Part shown: in pieces, positions 1 through 9,155 of the stretch
Position numbering within the stretch: the first letter of the stretch is position 1
Layout: the number at the start of each line of letters is the position of its first letter
Source: DASZUK01 sp963745595
GTDB taxonomy: Bacteria > Actinomycetota > Acidimicrobiia > Acidimicrobiales > RAAP-2
Assembly (NCBI GenBank): GCA_963745595.1
Contig: CAVUYB010000009.1
Coordinates: 62,001 to 126,000, forward strand
Direction: 5' to 3'
Length of the DNA: 64,000 nt
Made by a program: the position numbers and the translations under genes
Notes under the pieces: model-generated
What the model was told of the DNA's origin: nothing
Databases searched by the model: none
The model's input: the letters and a program-made list of their open reading frames with translations, nothing else

Positions 1-649
1 ACGAAGAAGCCCATCGACAGCACCCGGACGCCGTGGGCGGTGGTCGGGATGACGAGGTCGCCGAGGACGATCGGGTCGCGGTCGGCGCCGAGCATCTTCG
101 GGACCGAGAACCCGTAGACGTCGGCGTCGAGGACGCCGACCCGGTGACCGAGACGGGCGAGCGCGACGGCCAGGTTGACGGTCACCGACGACTTGCCGAC
201 GCCGCCCTTCCCCGACGAGACGCCGATCAGCCGGGTCCGCGATCCGGCCTGCAGGAACCGGGGCGTCGCCGGCTCCCCACCATGGTCGTGCCGCCGTGCC
301 CACCGTCGCCGTGCCCACTGTCGCCGTTCCCGTTCCCGGCCGGCCCGTTGTCCGGGCCCTCCATGTCCTGCCGCAGCCGGCCGCGGAGGGCGGCGCGCTC
401 GGCGTCGTCCATCACGCCGACGTCGACGGCCACGTCGTCGGCCCCGGCCGTCTCGGCCGCGACCCGGACGGCGTCGCGTAGCTGGTCCTGGCCGGGCCAG
501 GCGGCGATGGGCAGGACGAGGCTGACCTCGGCTCGGCGTCGGCGGACCCGGACCGATCGGACGACGCCCATCTCGTGCAGTGACAGGTCGAGCTCCGGGT
601 CGACCACCGCGCCGATCGCCTGCTCGAGTTCAACCTGATCGCGTGCCAT
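1..649 (-). CDS. mrp: Mrp/NBP35-type P-loop ATPase, Fe-S carrier (partial, frameshifted)
   Basis: ATPase predicted to carry or deliver Fe-S clusters in the cytoplasm. The N-terminal ~95 residues form a MIP18/DUF59 domain (starts MARDQVELEQAIGAVVDPEL). A Gly/His-rich linker follows, then the P-loop domain with the deviant Walker A GKGGVGKSS (complement of about 187-213) and VLDADVYGFSVPKML. The two domains lie in different frames, with the shift in the linker around 265-300. The gene runs off the left edge, so the rest of the ATPase domain, including any CxxC, is not visible. It is divergent from a SufR-like regulator and close to a cysteine desulfurase, which supports a role in Fe-S assembly. 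The family call is firm; the frameshift is probably a sequence error. Confidence 0.85.
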
Positions 650-699
650 GGAGCCCTTCGGGTCGGGGGAACGGCCCAGCCGTCGGGGCCGGCCCTCAC

Positions 700-712
700 C
701 GGTAGACTACCG
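700..712. promoter_or_regulatory. 13-bp palindrome between mrp and the SufR-like gene
   Basis: CGGTAG-A-CTACCG is a perfect inverted repeat ending four bases before the GTG of the regulator at 716. It sits in the 66-bp divergent gap with mrp. A site here could let the regulator repress itself and possibly mrp. It does not match the SufR operators I remember, so its role is inferred from position only. Confidence 0.35.
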
Positions 713-715
713 ACC

Positions 716-1450
716 GTGCAGCCGGCTCCCGCCGCCGCGCTGGAGGAAGGCAACCGCTTCGCCGCCGCCGTGGCCGCGGTCACGTCCGCCTTCGGCGACC
801 CGACCCGTCGAGAGATCTTCCTCGACGTGCGAGCGCAGCCGGGATCGACCGCGTCGGAGGTCGCGACCCGTTTCTCGCTGCACCCGAACGTCGCCCGCCA
901 CCACCTCGACCGCCTCGTGGCCGGCGGCTACGTCCGCGTCGAGACCGGCCGCGACGGCCACGAGCACGGCGCCGGCCGGCCGGCCAAGCGGTACCTGCCG
1001 GTCGGCGACGACCCGACGATCGAGTTGCTGACCCGCCGCGACGACCTGCTCGTCCGGCTCCTGCAGGAGGCCGTGGCGCTGCTCGGCCCGGAGGCCGCGG
1101 AGACGATGGCGGCCAAGGTCGGCGAGGACTACGGCCGCACACTGGCCAGCCGGATGGCGCCCGGCGACGGGCAGCGGTCGGTCCGGGCGGCGATGCATGC
1201 CATCGCCGAGACCCTCACTGCCCACGGCTTCGCCGCCCACGCCGAGGACCAGGGGACGGCCACCGCGGTGGTCGCCGAGCAGTGCCCGTTCGGCGACGCG
1301 GCCACCACGCACCCGGTGCTCTGCGCGGTCGATCGCGGCATGGTCAAAGGGCTCCTGGCCGGGCTCTGCGGCGACACACCGGACGGTTCGGTCCCGGTCG
1401 TCCTCTCGTCGCGGGCTCGCGGCGACGACACCTGCGCCGCCCTCGCCTGA
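716..1450 (+). CDS. SufR-like winged-helix regulator with C-terminal cysteines
   Basis: Transcriptional regulator of 244 aa. Residues ~22-85 form an ArsR/DeoR-type winged helix (FGDPTRREIFLDV, then NVARHHLDRLVAGGYV). The C-terminal half holds cysteines in EQCPFG, VLCAVDRG and GLCGDT, spaced C-X12-C-X14-C, plus a fourth near the end (GDDTC). That pattern is characteristic of SufR, the Fe-S-sensing repressor of suf operons, and suggests cluster binding. The GTG start follows a palindrome and is divergent from mrp. The cysteine desulfurase begins 2 bp after the stop, so the two are probably co-transcribed. No sufBCD genes are in view. Confidence 0.75.
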   Translation: MQPAPAAALEEGNRFAAAVAAVTSAFGDPTRREIFLDVRAQPGSTASEVATRFSLHPNVARHHLDRLVAGGYVRVETGRDGHEHGAGRPAKRYLPVGDDPTIELLTRRDDLLVRLLQEAVALLGPEAAETMAAKVGEDYGRTLASRMAPGDGQRSVRAAMHAIAETLTAHGFAAHAEDQGTATAVVAEQCPFGDAATTHPVLCAVDRGMVKGLLAGLCGDTPDGSVPVVLSSRARGDDTCAALA

Positions 1451-1452
1451 TC

Positions 1453-2623
1453 GTGGGCCGCCGGCACTACCTCGACCACGCGTCGACGTCACCGCCCCGG
1501 CCGGAGGTCGTCGAGGCGTTGCAGCAGTGGCTGACCGGTCCGTTCGCCGATCCCGGACGGGTGCACGACGACGCGTGGGCCGTGCGGGTGGCCATCGAGG
1601 AGGCCCGGGAGAAGGTCGGCGCCCTGCTCGGCGTGCGAGCCCGCCAGGTGATCTTCACGTCCGGGGCCACCGAGGCGATCAACGCCGCCGTCTGGGGTGC
1701 CTGCCGCGAACGACCCAACGGCGTCGTCCTCTGCGCCGACGTCGAGCACTCGGCCGTCCGCGACGCCTCTCGCCGACTGGCCACGGTCGAGAAGCTCCCG
1801 GTCGACGGCGACGGCCGGATCGACGCCGACGCCGTCGCCGACGCCCTCGGACGGCACGCCGACGACCCGCCGGCCCTCGTGCACTGCCAGTGGGCGCAAC
1901 CACGAGGTCGGCACCGTCCAGCCGGTCCATCGGGTCGTCCAGCTGGCCCGGGCGGCCGGCGTGCTGGTCCACGTCGACGCGGCGGCCGCGGCCGGGCATG
2001 CGCCGCTCGACCTGGCGACCCTCGACGCCGACCTCGTCTCGGTCAGCGGCCACAAGCTCGGCGGACCACCCGGCATCGGCGCGCTCGTCCTCCGGCGCGG
2101 CCTCCGCCTCGACCCGCTCCTCGTCGGCGGCCAGCAGGAGCGCGCCCGGCGGGCCGGCATGGAGAACGTCCCGGGCATCGTCGGCTTCGGCGCGGCCGCC
2201 GAGGCCCTGTCGGCGGACGGCGGTCGCCGGCTGGCCGCGGAGATCGACGCCAACACGGCCCAGATCGACGCCATGGTCGGCGGCGCCCTGGCCGTCGGCG
2301 GGGTCCGCGTCGTCGGCGACCCGGTCGACCGGCTCCCCCACCTCGTGTCGCTGGGCATCGACGGCGTCGAGGCCGAGCCGATCCTGATGGGCCTCGACCG
2401 GGCCGGCATCTCGGCCCACTCCGGCTCGGCCTGCTCGTCGGAGTCCCTCGAACCGTCGCCGGTGCTCGAGGCGATGGGGGCCGACCCCAGCCACTCGCTG
2501 CGGCTCTCGGTCGGCTGGTCGACCGGCGACGACGACGTCGACGCGTTCGTCGACGCGTTCGAGCCGGTCGTCACCGGGCTGCGGGCGCTCGGCGACCAGC
2601 CGGCGCCTATCCCGCCGGTTTGA
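1453..2623 (+). CDS. Cysteine desulfurase (NifS/IscS-like, class V aminotransferase), one frameshift
   Basis: PLP enzyme that takes sulfur from cysteine for Fe-S clusters or thio-cofactors. The N-terminus HYLDHASTS and the motif FTSGATEAIN are typical. The PLP lysine is in VSVSGHKLGG and the catalytic cysteine is in HSGSACSSES, as in IscS/NifS. About 390 codons, normal for the family. The reading frame breaks near 1897: removing one C restores the conserved QWANHEVGTVQP. GTG start at 1453, 2 bp after the SufR-like gene. It most likely supplies sulfur for the Fe-S locus formed with its neighbours. Confidence 0.85.
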
Positions 2624-3483
2624 CGCCGGCCGGCAGCGGTTGGTGGGCCTCTGAGAACGCCTTGGTGATCGACGGCGCGGCGTTCGTGATCCACACGTTC
2701 GGCGGATGGTTCGCCAGGAACTTCTGGTACTCGGCCACCGCGGCCGCCGGCTGCTTCTGGGCGAGGAGGATTGTCCCGAGGTAGAGGTAGCCGGCATAGA
2801 GCGACGGATCGACCTTGACCGACTCGGCGACCGCCGAGCGACCCTCGGCCGCCAGCGTGAGGTTCCCGGCCGTCTGCGCGGCCTGCCACTCCAGCCAGCC
2901 CCACTCGGCCAAGCGCCTGCGGCTGGTGCGGTGTCTCCGACAGCACCTGCTTGTAGACGCCCAGGGCGGCGACGAGCTCGTTCTTCTGGACCAGTGTCGT
3001 CGCTTCGGCGAGCTGTTCTTGGATCTGCTGGCTGTGGCTGAGCGTGATGCTGCCGGTCGCCGTCTCGCCGGGCAGCCGCGGCGACGTCAGGTGCACGACG
3101 AGGAGGACGACCCCGGCGACGATCGCCAAGGTACCGACGACCGCCAGCCACGTGCGCCGGTGGCGGCGTGGCCGCGGCTCGTCGTCCTCGTCGACGACGA
3201 GCGGGACGAGTCCGGGCCGCGGCGACCGGGTCATCGGAGACTGCGAGGCCGACGGCGGTGACGGTGACGAACGGTCGTCGCCGAGGGCAGTCAGCGACGC
3301 CTCGACGTCGGCCAGGAGCCGCTCGTCGCGACGACGGAGCACGACGTAGTCGTCGTCGCTCAGGTCGCCGGCGTCGTGCTCCCGGTCGGCGTCGGCGAGC
3401 GAACGGCGGAGGAAGTCGCGCCGGTCCTCGAGGTGCCAGCGATCCTCGGCCGCCACGCCCGGGCCGGTCGGCGCGTCGGTCAC
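2607..3483 (-). CDS. ccmI: CcmI-like TPR protein of cytochrome c maturation (one frameshift)
   Basis: Last gene of the Ccm operon. The N-terminal ~80 residues are a charged helical segment (RDFLRRSLADADREHDAGDL). Then comes one membrane segment (LAVVGTLAIVAGVVLLVVHL) and a C-terminal TPR-like helical domain (VAALGVYKQVLSE, YLGTILLAQKQPAAAVAEYQ). CcmI proteins bind apocytochrome c and present it to the CcmF/H ligation complex. The frame shifts near 2908-2912; deleting one base joins PQAL to AEWGWLEWQ. The GTG start at 3483 overlaps the ccmH stop (GTGA). The 3' end overlaps the convergent desulfurase gene by 17 bp. Confidence 0.7.
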
Positions 3484-4019
3484 CGGCCCTCCTGTCGCAG
3501 TCGGTCGAGGGCTCGGGAGCGTCGCCAGAAGAGCACCCCCAACGCACCGAGGGCCACGGCGCCGGCGACGGCCGGCAGGATCCACACCAGGGACGTCAGC
3601 CCGCTGGTCGGCGGGCGGAGCAGGATCGTCGTCCCGTACTGGCCGACCAGCACGGCCTCGATCTGCTGGTCCGTTCGCCCCTCGTCCACGAGCGTGGCGA
3701 TCTGGTGGCGGACGGCGATCGCCGACGACGCGGACGACTGGGCGACCGAAAGATCCTCGCAACTCGGGCAGCGGATCTGCGCCTCGAGCGCGGTCGCCCG
3801 CTGGGCGTTCGTCGGGTGGCCGCCCGACCCGACGCCGCTACCGATCGCCAACGCGACGCCGAGGACGACCAGCAAGGCGGCGAGCCCGAGCCACGGATGA
3901 CTCGCCCGACCGGTTCGACGCTCCGGCTCGGGCCGGGCCGTCACCGGCGGTGCCGCGACCGTCGACCGGCTGGAATCGGTCGACGGGCCGCCCGTCGGCG
4001 GGGGCGTCGGCTCAGGCAC
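3480..4019 (-). CDS. ccmH: CcmH/CycL cytochrome c maturation thiol-redox protein
   Basis: 179 aa. One N-terminal membrane segment (residues ~45-65), an extracytoplasmic helical domain with the family signature RCPSCEDLSVAQS (RCxxC), then a second hydrophobic segment (LVWILPAVAGAVALGALGVL). CcmH keeps apocytochrome heme-binding cysteines reduced and works with CcmF in heme ligation. The RCPSC cysteines are both present. The gene overlaps ccmG by 8 bp at its start and ccmI by 4 bp at its end, so translation is probably coupled. A proline-rich 40-residue N-terminal cytoplasmic tail is longer than in proteobacterial CcmH. Confidence 0.88.
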   Translation of the reverse strand: MPEPTPPPTGGPSTDSSRSTVAAPPVTARPEPERRTGRASHPWLGLAALLVVLGVALAIGSGVGSGGHPTNAQRATALEAQIRCPSCEDLSVAQSSASSAIAVRHQIATLVDEGRTDQQIEAVLVGQYGTTILLRPPTSGLTSLVWILPAVAGAVALGALGVLFWRRSRALDRLRQEGR

Positions 4020-4629
4020 CGCTCGTCCCGTGATCGCGCTCGGCCGCGGCGAGCATGCCGTCGAGCTGGCTCACCGTCGCCGGGCCGATGAGCGGGTCGG
4101 CGACGACGCGGCCGTTCGGGCCGACGAGGAACGTCGTCGGTGGCGAGTCGACGCCGTAGGCGTTGGCGATCGACCCGCCGCGATCGGGGACCGACGGCCA
4201 CTGCGGGCCCCACTGCTCGACGAACTTCGACGCGCTGGCAACGCTGTCGTTGAAGACGACGCTGATCATCGCTGCCCCGGTCGCCCCGCGAGTCCGCTGC
4301 TGGTTGGCGAACGTGATCAGGTGCGGCTCCTCGGCCTGGCACGGTGTGCACCAGCTGGCGAAGAAGTTGACGAAGACGTAGCGCCCCCGGTCGTCGGCCA
4401 GCGAGACGGCCTTCCCGTTGAGCAGTGTCCCCCCGGACAGCGCGGGGGCGGGCTGGCCGACGAGCGGGCTCGTCGCCTGCGTCGCCTGGTACGACGGGCG
4501 GGTGGCGGCGACGATGGCCACGACGACGAGGGCGAGCAGGACGATTGCGGCGACCCACCGGGCGGTGTGCCGGCGCCGGGCGGGGGGAACCGGCGGCGGG
4601 GCGGCCGGCGGGGCGTCGACGGTGCTCAT
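4012..4629 (-). CDS. ccmG: CcmG/ResA-type membrane-anchored thioredoxin
   Basis: 205 aa. A proline-rich start, one membrane anchor at about residues 24-44 (WVAAIVLLALVVVAIVAA), then a thioredoxin fold with the redox motif FFASWCTPCQAEEP and the cis-proline region SPPTTFLVGPNGRVV. This is the DsbE/CcmG/ResA family, which reduces apocytochrome c cysteines outside the membrane using electrons from CcdA. The ATG at 4629 overlaps the ccmF stop in an ATGA junction. All active-site residues are present and the frame is intact. Confidence 0.88.
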   Translation of the reverse strand: MSTVDAPPAAPPPVPPARRRHTARWVAAIVLLALVVVAIVAATRPSYQATQATSPLVGQPAPALSGGTLLNGKAVSLADDRGRYVFVNFFASWCTPCQAEEPHLITFANQQRTRGATGAAMISVVFNDSVASASKFVEQWGPQWPSVPDRGGSIANAYGVDSPPTTFLVGPNGRVVADPLIGPATVSQLDGMLAAAERDHGTSGA

Positions 4630-6804
4630 GACCCGCCCCGGACCCCGACCCCGGCCGGTACCTCGTCGGGCGCCTCCGGCGCCGCGCTGTCCGCGGCCGG
4701 GACGTCCCCGTCGGGCGGTCGCGGTCCGGCCGCGGCGACGACCGGCGAGACGGACGAAACCGGGTCGGTCGGTCGCCGGCGTCGGCCGGGGACGAGGGCG
4801 AGCAGGCCGCCGAGGCCGATGATCAGCCCGCCGACCCACATCCAGGCGATCAGCGGCTCGACGACGACGGTCACCGCGATCGACCCGGCCGGCAGGTTGG
4901 CGATGCCCTGGCCGCCGGTCGACCGCGCCGACGCCGCCGACCGCGTCGAAGGTGAGGTAGACGTCGTCGAAGAAGCCGGAGTCGATGGCCGGCGTGCCGA
5001 CGGCTTCGGACGACGGGCCGTCGTACTTGCTGACGGCCGGGGTGAACGGACCGCCGCCGTCGACCCGGATCACGGCCTCGGTGGCCAACCGCTGGGGGGT
5101 CCGCACTGTCCGCAGTCCCTCGAAGACGAACGTGTGCCCGTCGTACCGGACGACCTGGCCCTGGGCCAGCGCGATCTCCCGTGTGGCCCGGTACGACGTG
5201 GCGGCGACCAGCCCCATGGCGAGGACGACGACGCCGAGGTGGACGACCATGCCGCCGTTGGCCCGGCCGACGAGGCCGCGCCAGACGCCGGCCCCGTGCC
5301 GCTGGCTCGTCCGCACCGACAGCACGAGCGACCGGGCGGCCGACGCGGCGGCGAACGCGCCGAGCCCGAACGCCAGCAGCGGCTGGAACCCCCGCACGCC
5401 GCCGATCACGCAGCCGACGACGACCAGCACGCCGAACCACGCCGGCAGGGCGAGGCGGTGCCAGAGGACGGCCCCGTCGACCTTGCGCCAGCTCAGCGCG
5501 GGGGCGATCGCCATCAGCAGCAGCAGCGCCAGCCCGACCGGCGCGGCGACCGTGTCGAAGTACGGCGCACCGACCGTGACCTCCTGGTTCTTGAGCGCCT
5601 GGTAGAGGAGCGGGAAGAGCGTGCCGAGCAGGACGACGAAGGCGAAGCCGACGAAGAGCAGGTTGTTGAGGAGGAACGCCCCCTCCCGACCGAGCGGCGA
5701 GTCGACGCCGCCGGGCGACCGCAGCCGGTCGCCGCGCCAGGCGATGAGGCCGAAGCCGACGACGACGACGAGGAGGAAGAAGCCGATCAGCAGCGGCCCG
5801 AGCGTCGACTCGGAGAACGCGTGGACGGACTGGACGACGCCGGACCGGGTGAGGAACGTGCCGAGGATCGTCAGCGCGAACGTGGCGACGCACAGCGACA
5901 TGTTCCAGACGCGGAGCAGGCCGCGGCGCTCCTGGACGAGCACGGAGTGGAGGTACGCCGTCCCGCAGAGCCAGGGCAGGAGCGCGGCGTTCTCGACCGG
6001 GTCCCAACCCCAGAAGCCGCCCCAGCCGAGCACCTGGTACGACCACCACGCGCCGAGGACGATGCCGACCGACAGGAACGTCCACGACAGCAGCGTCCAC
6101 CGTCGGGTCTCGGCCTGCCACTGCTCGCCGACCCGTCCGGTGGCCAGCATCCCGATGGCGAAGGCGAACGGCACGGTGAAGCCGACGAAGCCGAGGTAGA
6201 GCAGCGGCGGGTGGATGGCCACCAGCGGGTTGTCCTGCAGCAGGGCGTTCGGCCCCGCCCCGTGGAGCGGCGCGGTGCCCGGGACCGTGAGGAACGGGTT
6301 GGCCGGCCCGACCATCAGCCCGAAGAAGAACGCCGACACCGCGTACATCACGAGCGTCGCCCACCGGATGACCGGGTCGGCGCCCTGGCGCCGGTAGCGC
6401 CAGACCAGCAGGCCGGTGAAGACGGCCAGCGCCAGCCCCCACAGCAGGATCGACCCGGCCAGCGCCGACCACAGGCCGGTGATCGAGTAGATCAGCGGCG
6501 TCGCCCGGGCGTTGTTGTCGGCGACGTAGACGAGCGAGAAGTCGTGCGTGACGAGCGCCCGCTCCATGGCGATCGTCGCCAGCACCGCGCCGAGCAGGAG
6601 GACCGGCGCGAACAGCCGGCCGTCGAGCGCGCCGCCGGCCGGAGCGGCATCGGCGGTGACGACCGGCGCCGACCCGCCGGCGGCGGCCACGGCGGGTCGC
6701 GCCGGGGCCGGCCGCAGCAGGGAGACGGCCGTCACGACCAGCCCCACGATCGAACCGCCCAGGGCGATCCAGACCCCGATCTGGCCGAGCGCGGCGTTCA
6801 GCAA
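4626..6804 (-). CDS. ccmF: CcmF heme lyase subunit (one frameshift)
   Basis: Large polytopic protein of about 725 codons. It has the CcmF/CcmC WWD-type signature GWGGFWGWDPVENAALLPWL, conserved histidines in IHPPLLYLG, and a late hydrophobic segment (PLIAWMWVGGLIIGLGGL). CcmF joins heme to apocytochrome c with CcmH. The frame breaks near 4915-4925, after FDDVYLTFDAVGG; removing one base restores QGIANLPAGSIAVTVVVEP. The C-terminal tail is Pro/Ala/Asp-rich and cytoplasmic. It lies 28 bp downstream of ccmE and overlaps ccmG by 4 bp. Confidence 0.9.
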
Positions 6805-6832
6805 GGCGCCGGCCCGCGGCCCGGCCGGGCGG

Positions 6833-7378
6833 TCACGGCAGGGTCTTCCCGTTCTTGCCCTTCACCCGTGTCGGGTGGGCCGCGACGTATGTCGCGGAGT
6901 GCTTGACCTCGATCTGGTCGGAGAGGAACAGCGTCGACGAAGCCGACGCGAAGTGGCCGTCGACGACCACCGGGATGTCGGTCTGGAAGAGCTGTGGCGG
7001 CGACCCGATGTTGTGCACGACGACCGTCTTGTGGCCGCTGCCTGACATGACGAAGTCGGCTCCCGCACCCGTCCGGCGGATCGTCCCCGGCACGACTGTC
7101 CCCTCCAGCCGGATCGTCGTCGTCCCGACGGCCGTCTTGTGCGCCAGGGCCTGGTCGACCGTGTCGAAGTAGTCGAGCGAGCTGCCCAACCCTTCGACGA
7201 GTAGGAAGACGACTGCGCCGATGAGGACGGCGAAGACGACGAGCAGCCGAAGCTTGGCCCGCGGCCGCCGGCGTCTCGGCGCCGCGCCGCCAGGCCCGGC
7301 CGCGTCGGGCGGCGGGGTGGCCGGGGGGGTCGCGGCCGGCGGCCCGGCCAGGTCGGTCGTGTCCGCAGTGTCGGTCAC
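6833..7378 (-). CDS. ccmE: CcmE heme chaperone
   Basis: 181 aa. A Pro/Ala-rich cytoplasmic N-terminus, one membrane anchor (LRLLVVFAVLIGAVVFLLVE), then the CcmE beta-barrel (IRLEGTVVPGTIRRTG, VHNIGSPPQLFQ). Near the C-terminus VKHSATYVAAHP has the H-xxx-Y heme-attachment motif of the proteobacterial type, not the CxxxY variant of archaea and some anaerobes. The GTG start forms a GTGA overlap with the tail of the repeat-bearing region behind ccmD, which suggests that the ccmD frame originally extended to this point. Confidence 0.88.
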   Translation of the reverse strand: MTDTADTTDLAGPPAATPPATPPPDAAGPGGAAPRRRRPRAKLRLLVVFAVLIGAVVFLLVEGLGSSLDYFDTVDQALAHKTAVGTTTIRLEGTVVPGTIRRTGAGADFVMSGSGHKTVVVHNIGSPPQLFQTDIPVVVDGHFASASSTLFLSDQIEVKHSATYVAAHPTRVKGKNGKTLP

Positions 7379-7452
7379 CGCTCGTTCCCGACGTCGATCC
7401 CGGCCACACCGCCCGGCGCGGCACCGGTCGGCACGACGATCGCGTCGCGCTC

Positions 7453-7572
7453 GGCTACACCGTCCTTGGCTACACCGTCCGGCTACACCGTCCTGGCTAC
7501 ACCGTCCTTGGCTACACCGTCCTTGGCTACACCGCCCTTGGCTACACCGTCCTTGGCTACACCGCGCTCGGC
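7453..7572. repeat. 15-bp tandem repeat in the ccmD tail
   Basis: Eight units of ggctacaccgtcctt (plus-strand form). On the coding strand they encode GVAKD-type pentapeptides. Two adjacent units are short (13 and 14 bp), and these create the stop at 7483. Read past them in the ccmD frame, the sequence stays open through DAIVVPTGAAPGGVAG to a TGA that overlaps the ccmE start. This indicates replication slippage or mis-called repeat units in a once-longer reading frame. Confidence 0.8.
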
Positions 7573-7677
7573 CACGTCGACGGCCCGGAGGAGCCGGCGG
7601 CGGCGCAGGATCAGCGAGACGCCGTAGAGGAAGAGGACCGTCAGGCAGATCGAGTAGCCCGCGTCGACGTAGCTCAT
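7483..7677 (-). CDS. ccmD: CcmD-like small membrane protein with GVAKD repeat tail
   Basis: 64 aa. It begins MSYVDAGYSICLTVLFLYGV, a single membrane helix followed by a basic stretch (LRRRRLLRAVDVAE), the size and layout expected of CcmD. CcmD helps release holo-CcmE from the CcmABC complex. The ATG overlaps the ccmC stop (ATGA). The C-terminus consists of GVAKD/GVAKG pentapeptide repeats and ends where a shortened DNA repeat unit introduces a stop. Without that change the frame would run on to 7375. CcmD is poorly conserved, so the name rests on position between ccmC and ccmE plus topology. Confidence 0.65.
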   Translation of the reverse strand: MSYVDAGYSICLTVLFLYGVSLILRRRRLLRAVDVAERGVAKDGVAKGGVAKDGVAKDGVARTV

Positions 7678-8488
7678 CGCACGCTCCCGGCCGGCTCCGC
7701 CGGCGCCCCGCTCCCGGCCGCCGGCGGCGTGTCGCTCCCTGACGGCGCCGGCGGCGTGTCACCCTCGGCCCGCCGCTCGGCCAGCGAGATCTCGAGCTCC
7801 TCGTCGCCGACCCGGTCCTTCAGCACCTCGATCTGGTAGCGGACGATCAGCATCCAGACGTAGAGGAGCGTCATGGCGACGAAGCCGAGGAGCATCGTCC
7901 ACAGCCATCGAGCCGTGGACCTTGAACGAGTGTGTCGGCGTCAGGATCGACGCGCCCTGGTGCAGCGTCTGCCACCACTGCACCGAGAAGTGGACGATCG
8001 GGACGTCGACGAACGCGACGAGCGCGGCGACCGCGCAGCGCCGGGCCCGCACCTCCGGATCGGCCGGCACCCGACGCAGGGCCAGGTAGCCGAGGAAGAG
8101 GACGAGCAGGAGCGCGGTGCTCGTCAGCCGGGCTGTCCACGTCCACCAGACGCCCCACGTCGGCTTGCCCCAGATCGAGCCCGGTGATGAGCGTGAGCAC
8201 GTTGAAGACGACGCCGATCTCGACCGACGCCGCGGCCAACCGGTCCCAGAAGAGCGACCGCGTCCGCTTCCACAGGTACAGCAGGCTCGACAGCGCGGCG
8301 ACGCCGAACGCCAGGTAGAGGGCGACCCAGGCCACCGGGGGGTGGAGGTAGAGCAGCCGGACGATGTTGCCCTGCACCTCGTCCGGCGGCGTGACCCAGA
8401 GGCCGAGCCAGATCGTCAGCGCGAGCGAGACGACCGCGGCGATCCCGAGCCCCCGGACGAGGGCCGGCCGCATGGCCAGTGGTTTCAT
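7674..8488 (-). CDS. ccmC: CcmC heme exporter/handling protein (two frameshifts)
   Basis: Polytopic protein of about 271 codons. It contains LLYLHPPVAWVALYLAFGVA and the tryptophan-rich heme-handling motif WGKPTWGVWWTWTARLT. CcmC binds heme and passes it to CcmE outside the membrane. Two one-base insertions split it. One is near 8179-8183, where the correct reading is ITGSIWGKPTW. The other is near 7907, where the correct reading is HGSMLWTMLLGFVAM. The C-terminal tail after the last helix is charged, then Pro-rich. ATGA overlaps link it to ccmB upstream and ccmD downstream. Confidence 0.85.
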
Positions 8489-9155
8489 CCAGCCTCCTGC
8501 AGCGGGCCGTAGAGGACCATCCCGACGACGACGTAGACCGCGGCGAACGGCCCGAGCACCCGGAGCCACGGCGCGCCGGTCGCCACCGAGCCGTTGATCG
8601 CCGCCTCCCACGCTCGGGAGCCGGCGAGCAGCACCGGGGCGAGGATCGGCAGGACGAGCAGCGGCAGCAGCGTCTCGCGCACCCGGAGGCCGGCCGAGAG
8701 CGCGCCGTAGATGACGCCCGCTGCCGCCAGCCCGATGGTCGCCAAGCAGCGACGCGACGACGGCCAGCCAGACGACGTGGACCCGGACGCCGAAGAACAG
8801 CGTCACGCCGGCCCACAGGACGACCTGGAGGACCGCGAGCTGCAGCGGCGACCGCCGCGGCCTTGCCGAGGAAGATGCCGGCCGGGTCGATGCCCGACAG
8901 CCGGAGGCCGTCCCGGGTGCCCTCGCCGGACTCGATCGCGAAGCTCCGCTGCGTCGCCAGCACCGTCGAGAAGAGGACGGCCAGCCAGAAGAGCCCGGGC
9001 GCGGCCGCCTTGAGGGCGGTCGGTCCAGGACCGAGGGCGAAGGCAAAGAGGACGAGGACGAGGAGGGCGAACGGCAGCACCTGCCAGAGCGCGACCCGGG
9101 AACGGGCTTCGATGCGCAGGTCCTTGCCAGCGACGAGCAGCGCGTCACGCCACAT
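8485..9155 (-). CDS. ccmB: CcmB ABC permease subunit (two frameshifts)
   Basis: Membrane subunit of the CcmAB transporter, whose ATP hydrolysis drives release of heme-loaded CcmE. It starts MWRDALLVAGKDLRIEAR and continues with hydrophobic segments (LPFALLVLVLFAFALG, FWLAVLFSTVLA, LAVLQVVLWAGVTLFFGV). It ends in LPLLVLPILAPVLLAG and the last helix AAVYVVVGMVLYGPL. Two one-base shifts, near 8855 and 8745, break the frame; total length (671 bp) fits two insertions. The ATG overlaps the end of ccmA by 11 bp and the TGA overlaps the ccmC start. Confidence 0.82.

Noticed and set aside
4030..6906. 958-codon open frame on the plus strand opposite ccmF
   Set aside because: The composition (long runs of Arg/Asp/Glu/Gln/Ala) is typical of the antisense of a high-GC gene. 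The minus strand encodes an unmistakable CcmF.
7453..7572. CRISPR-like regular repeat
   Set aside because: Direct 15-bp head-to-tail units without spacers, inside a coding region. No cas genes are nearby.
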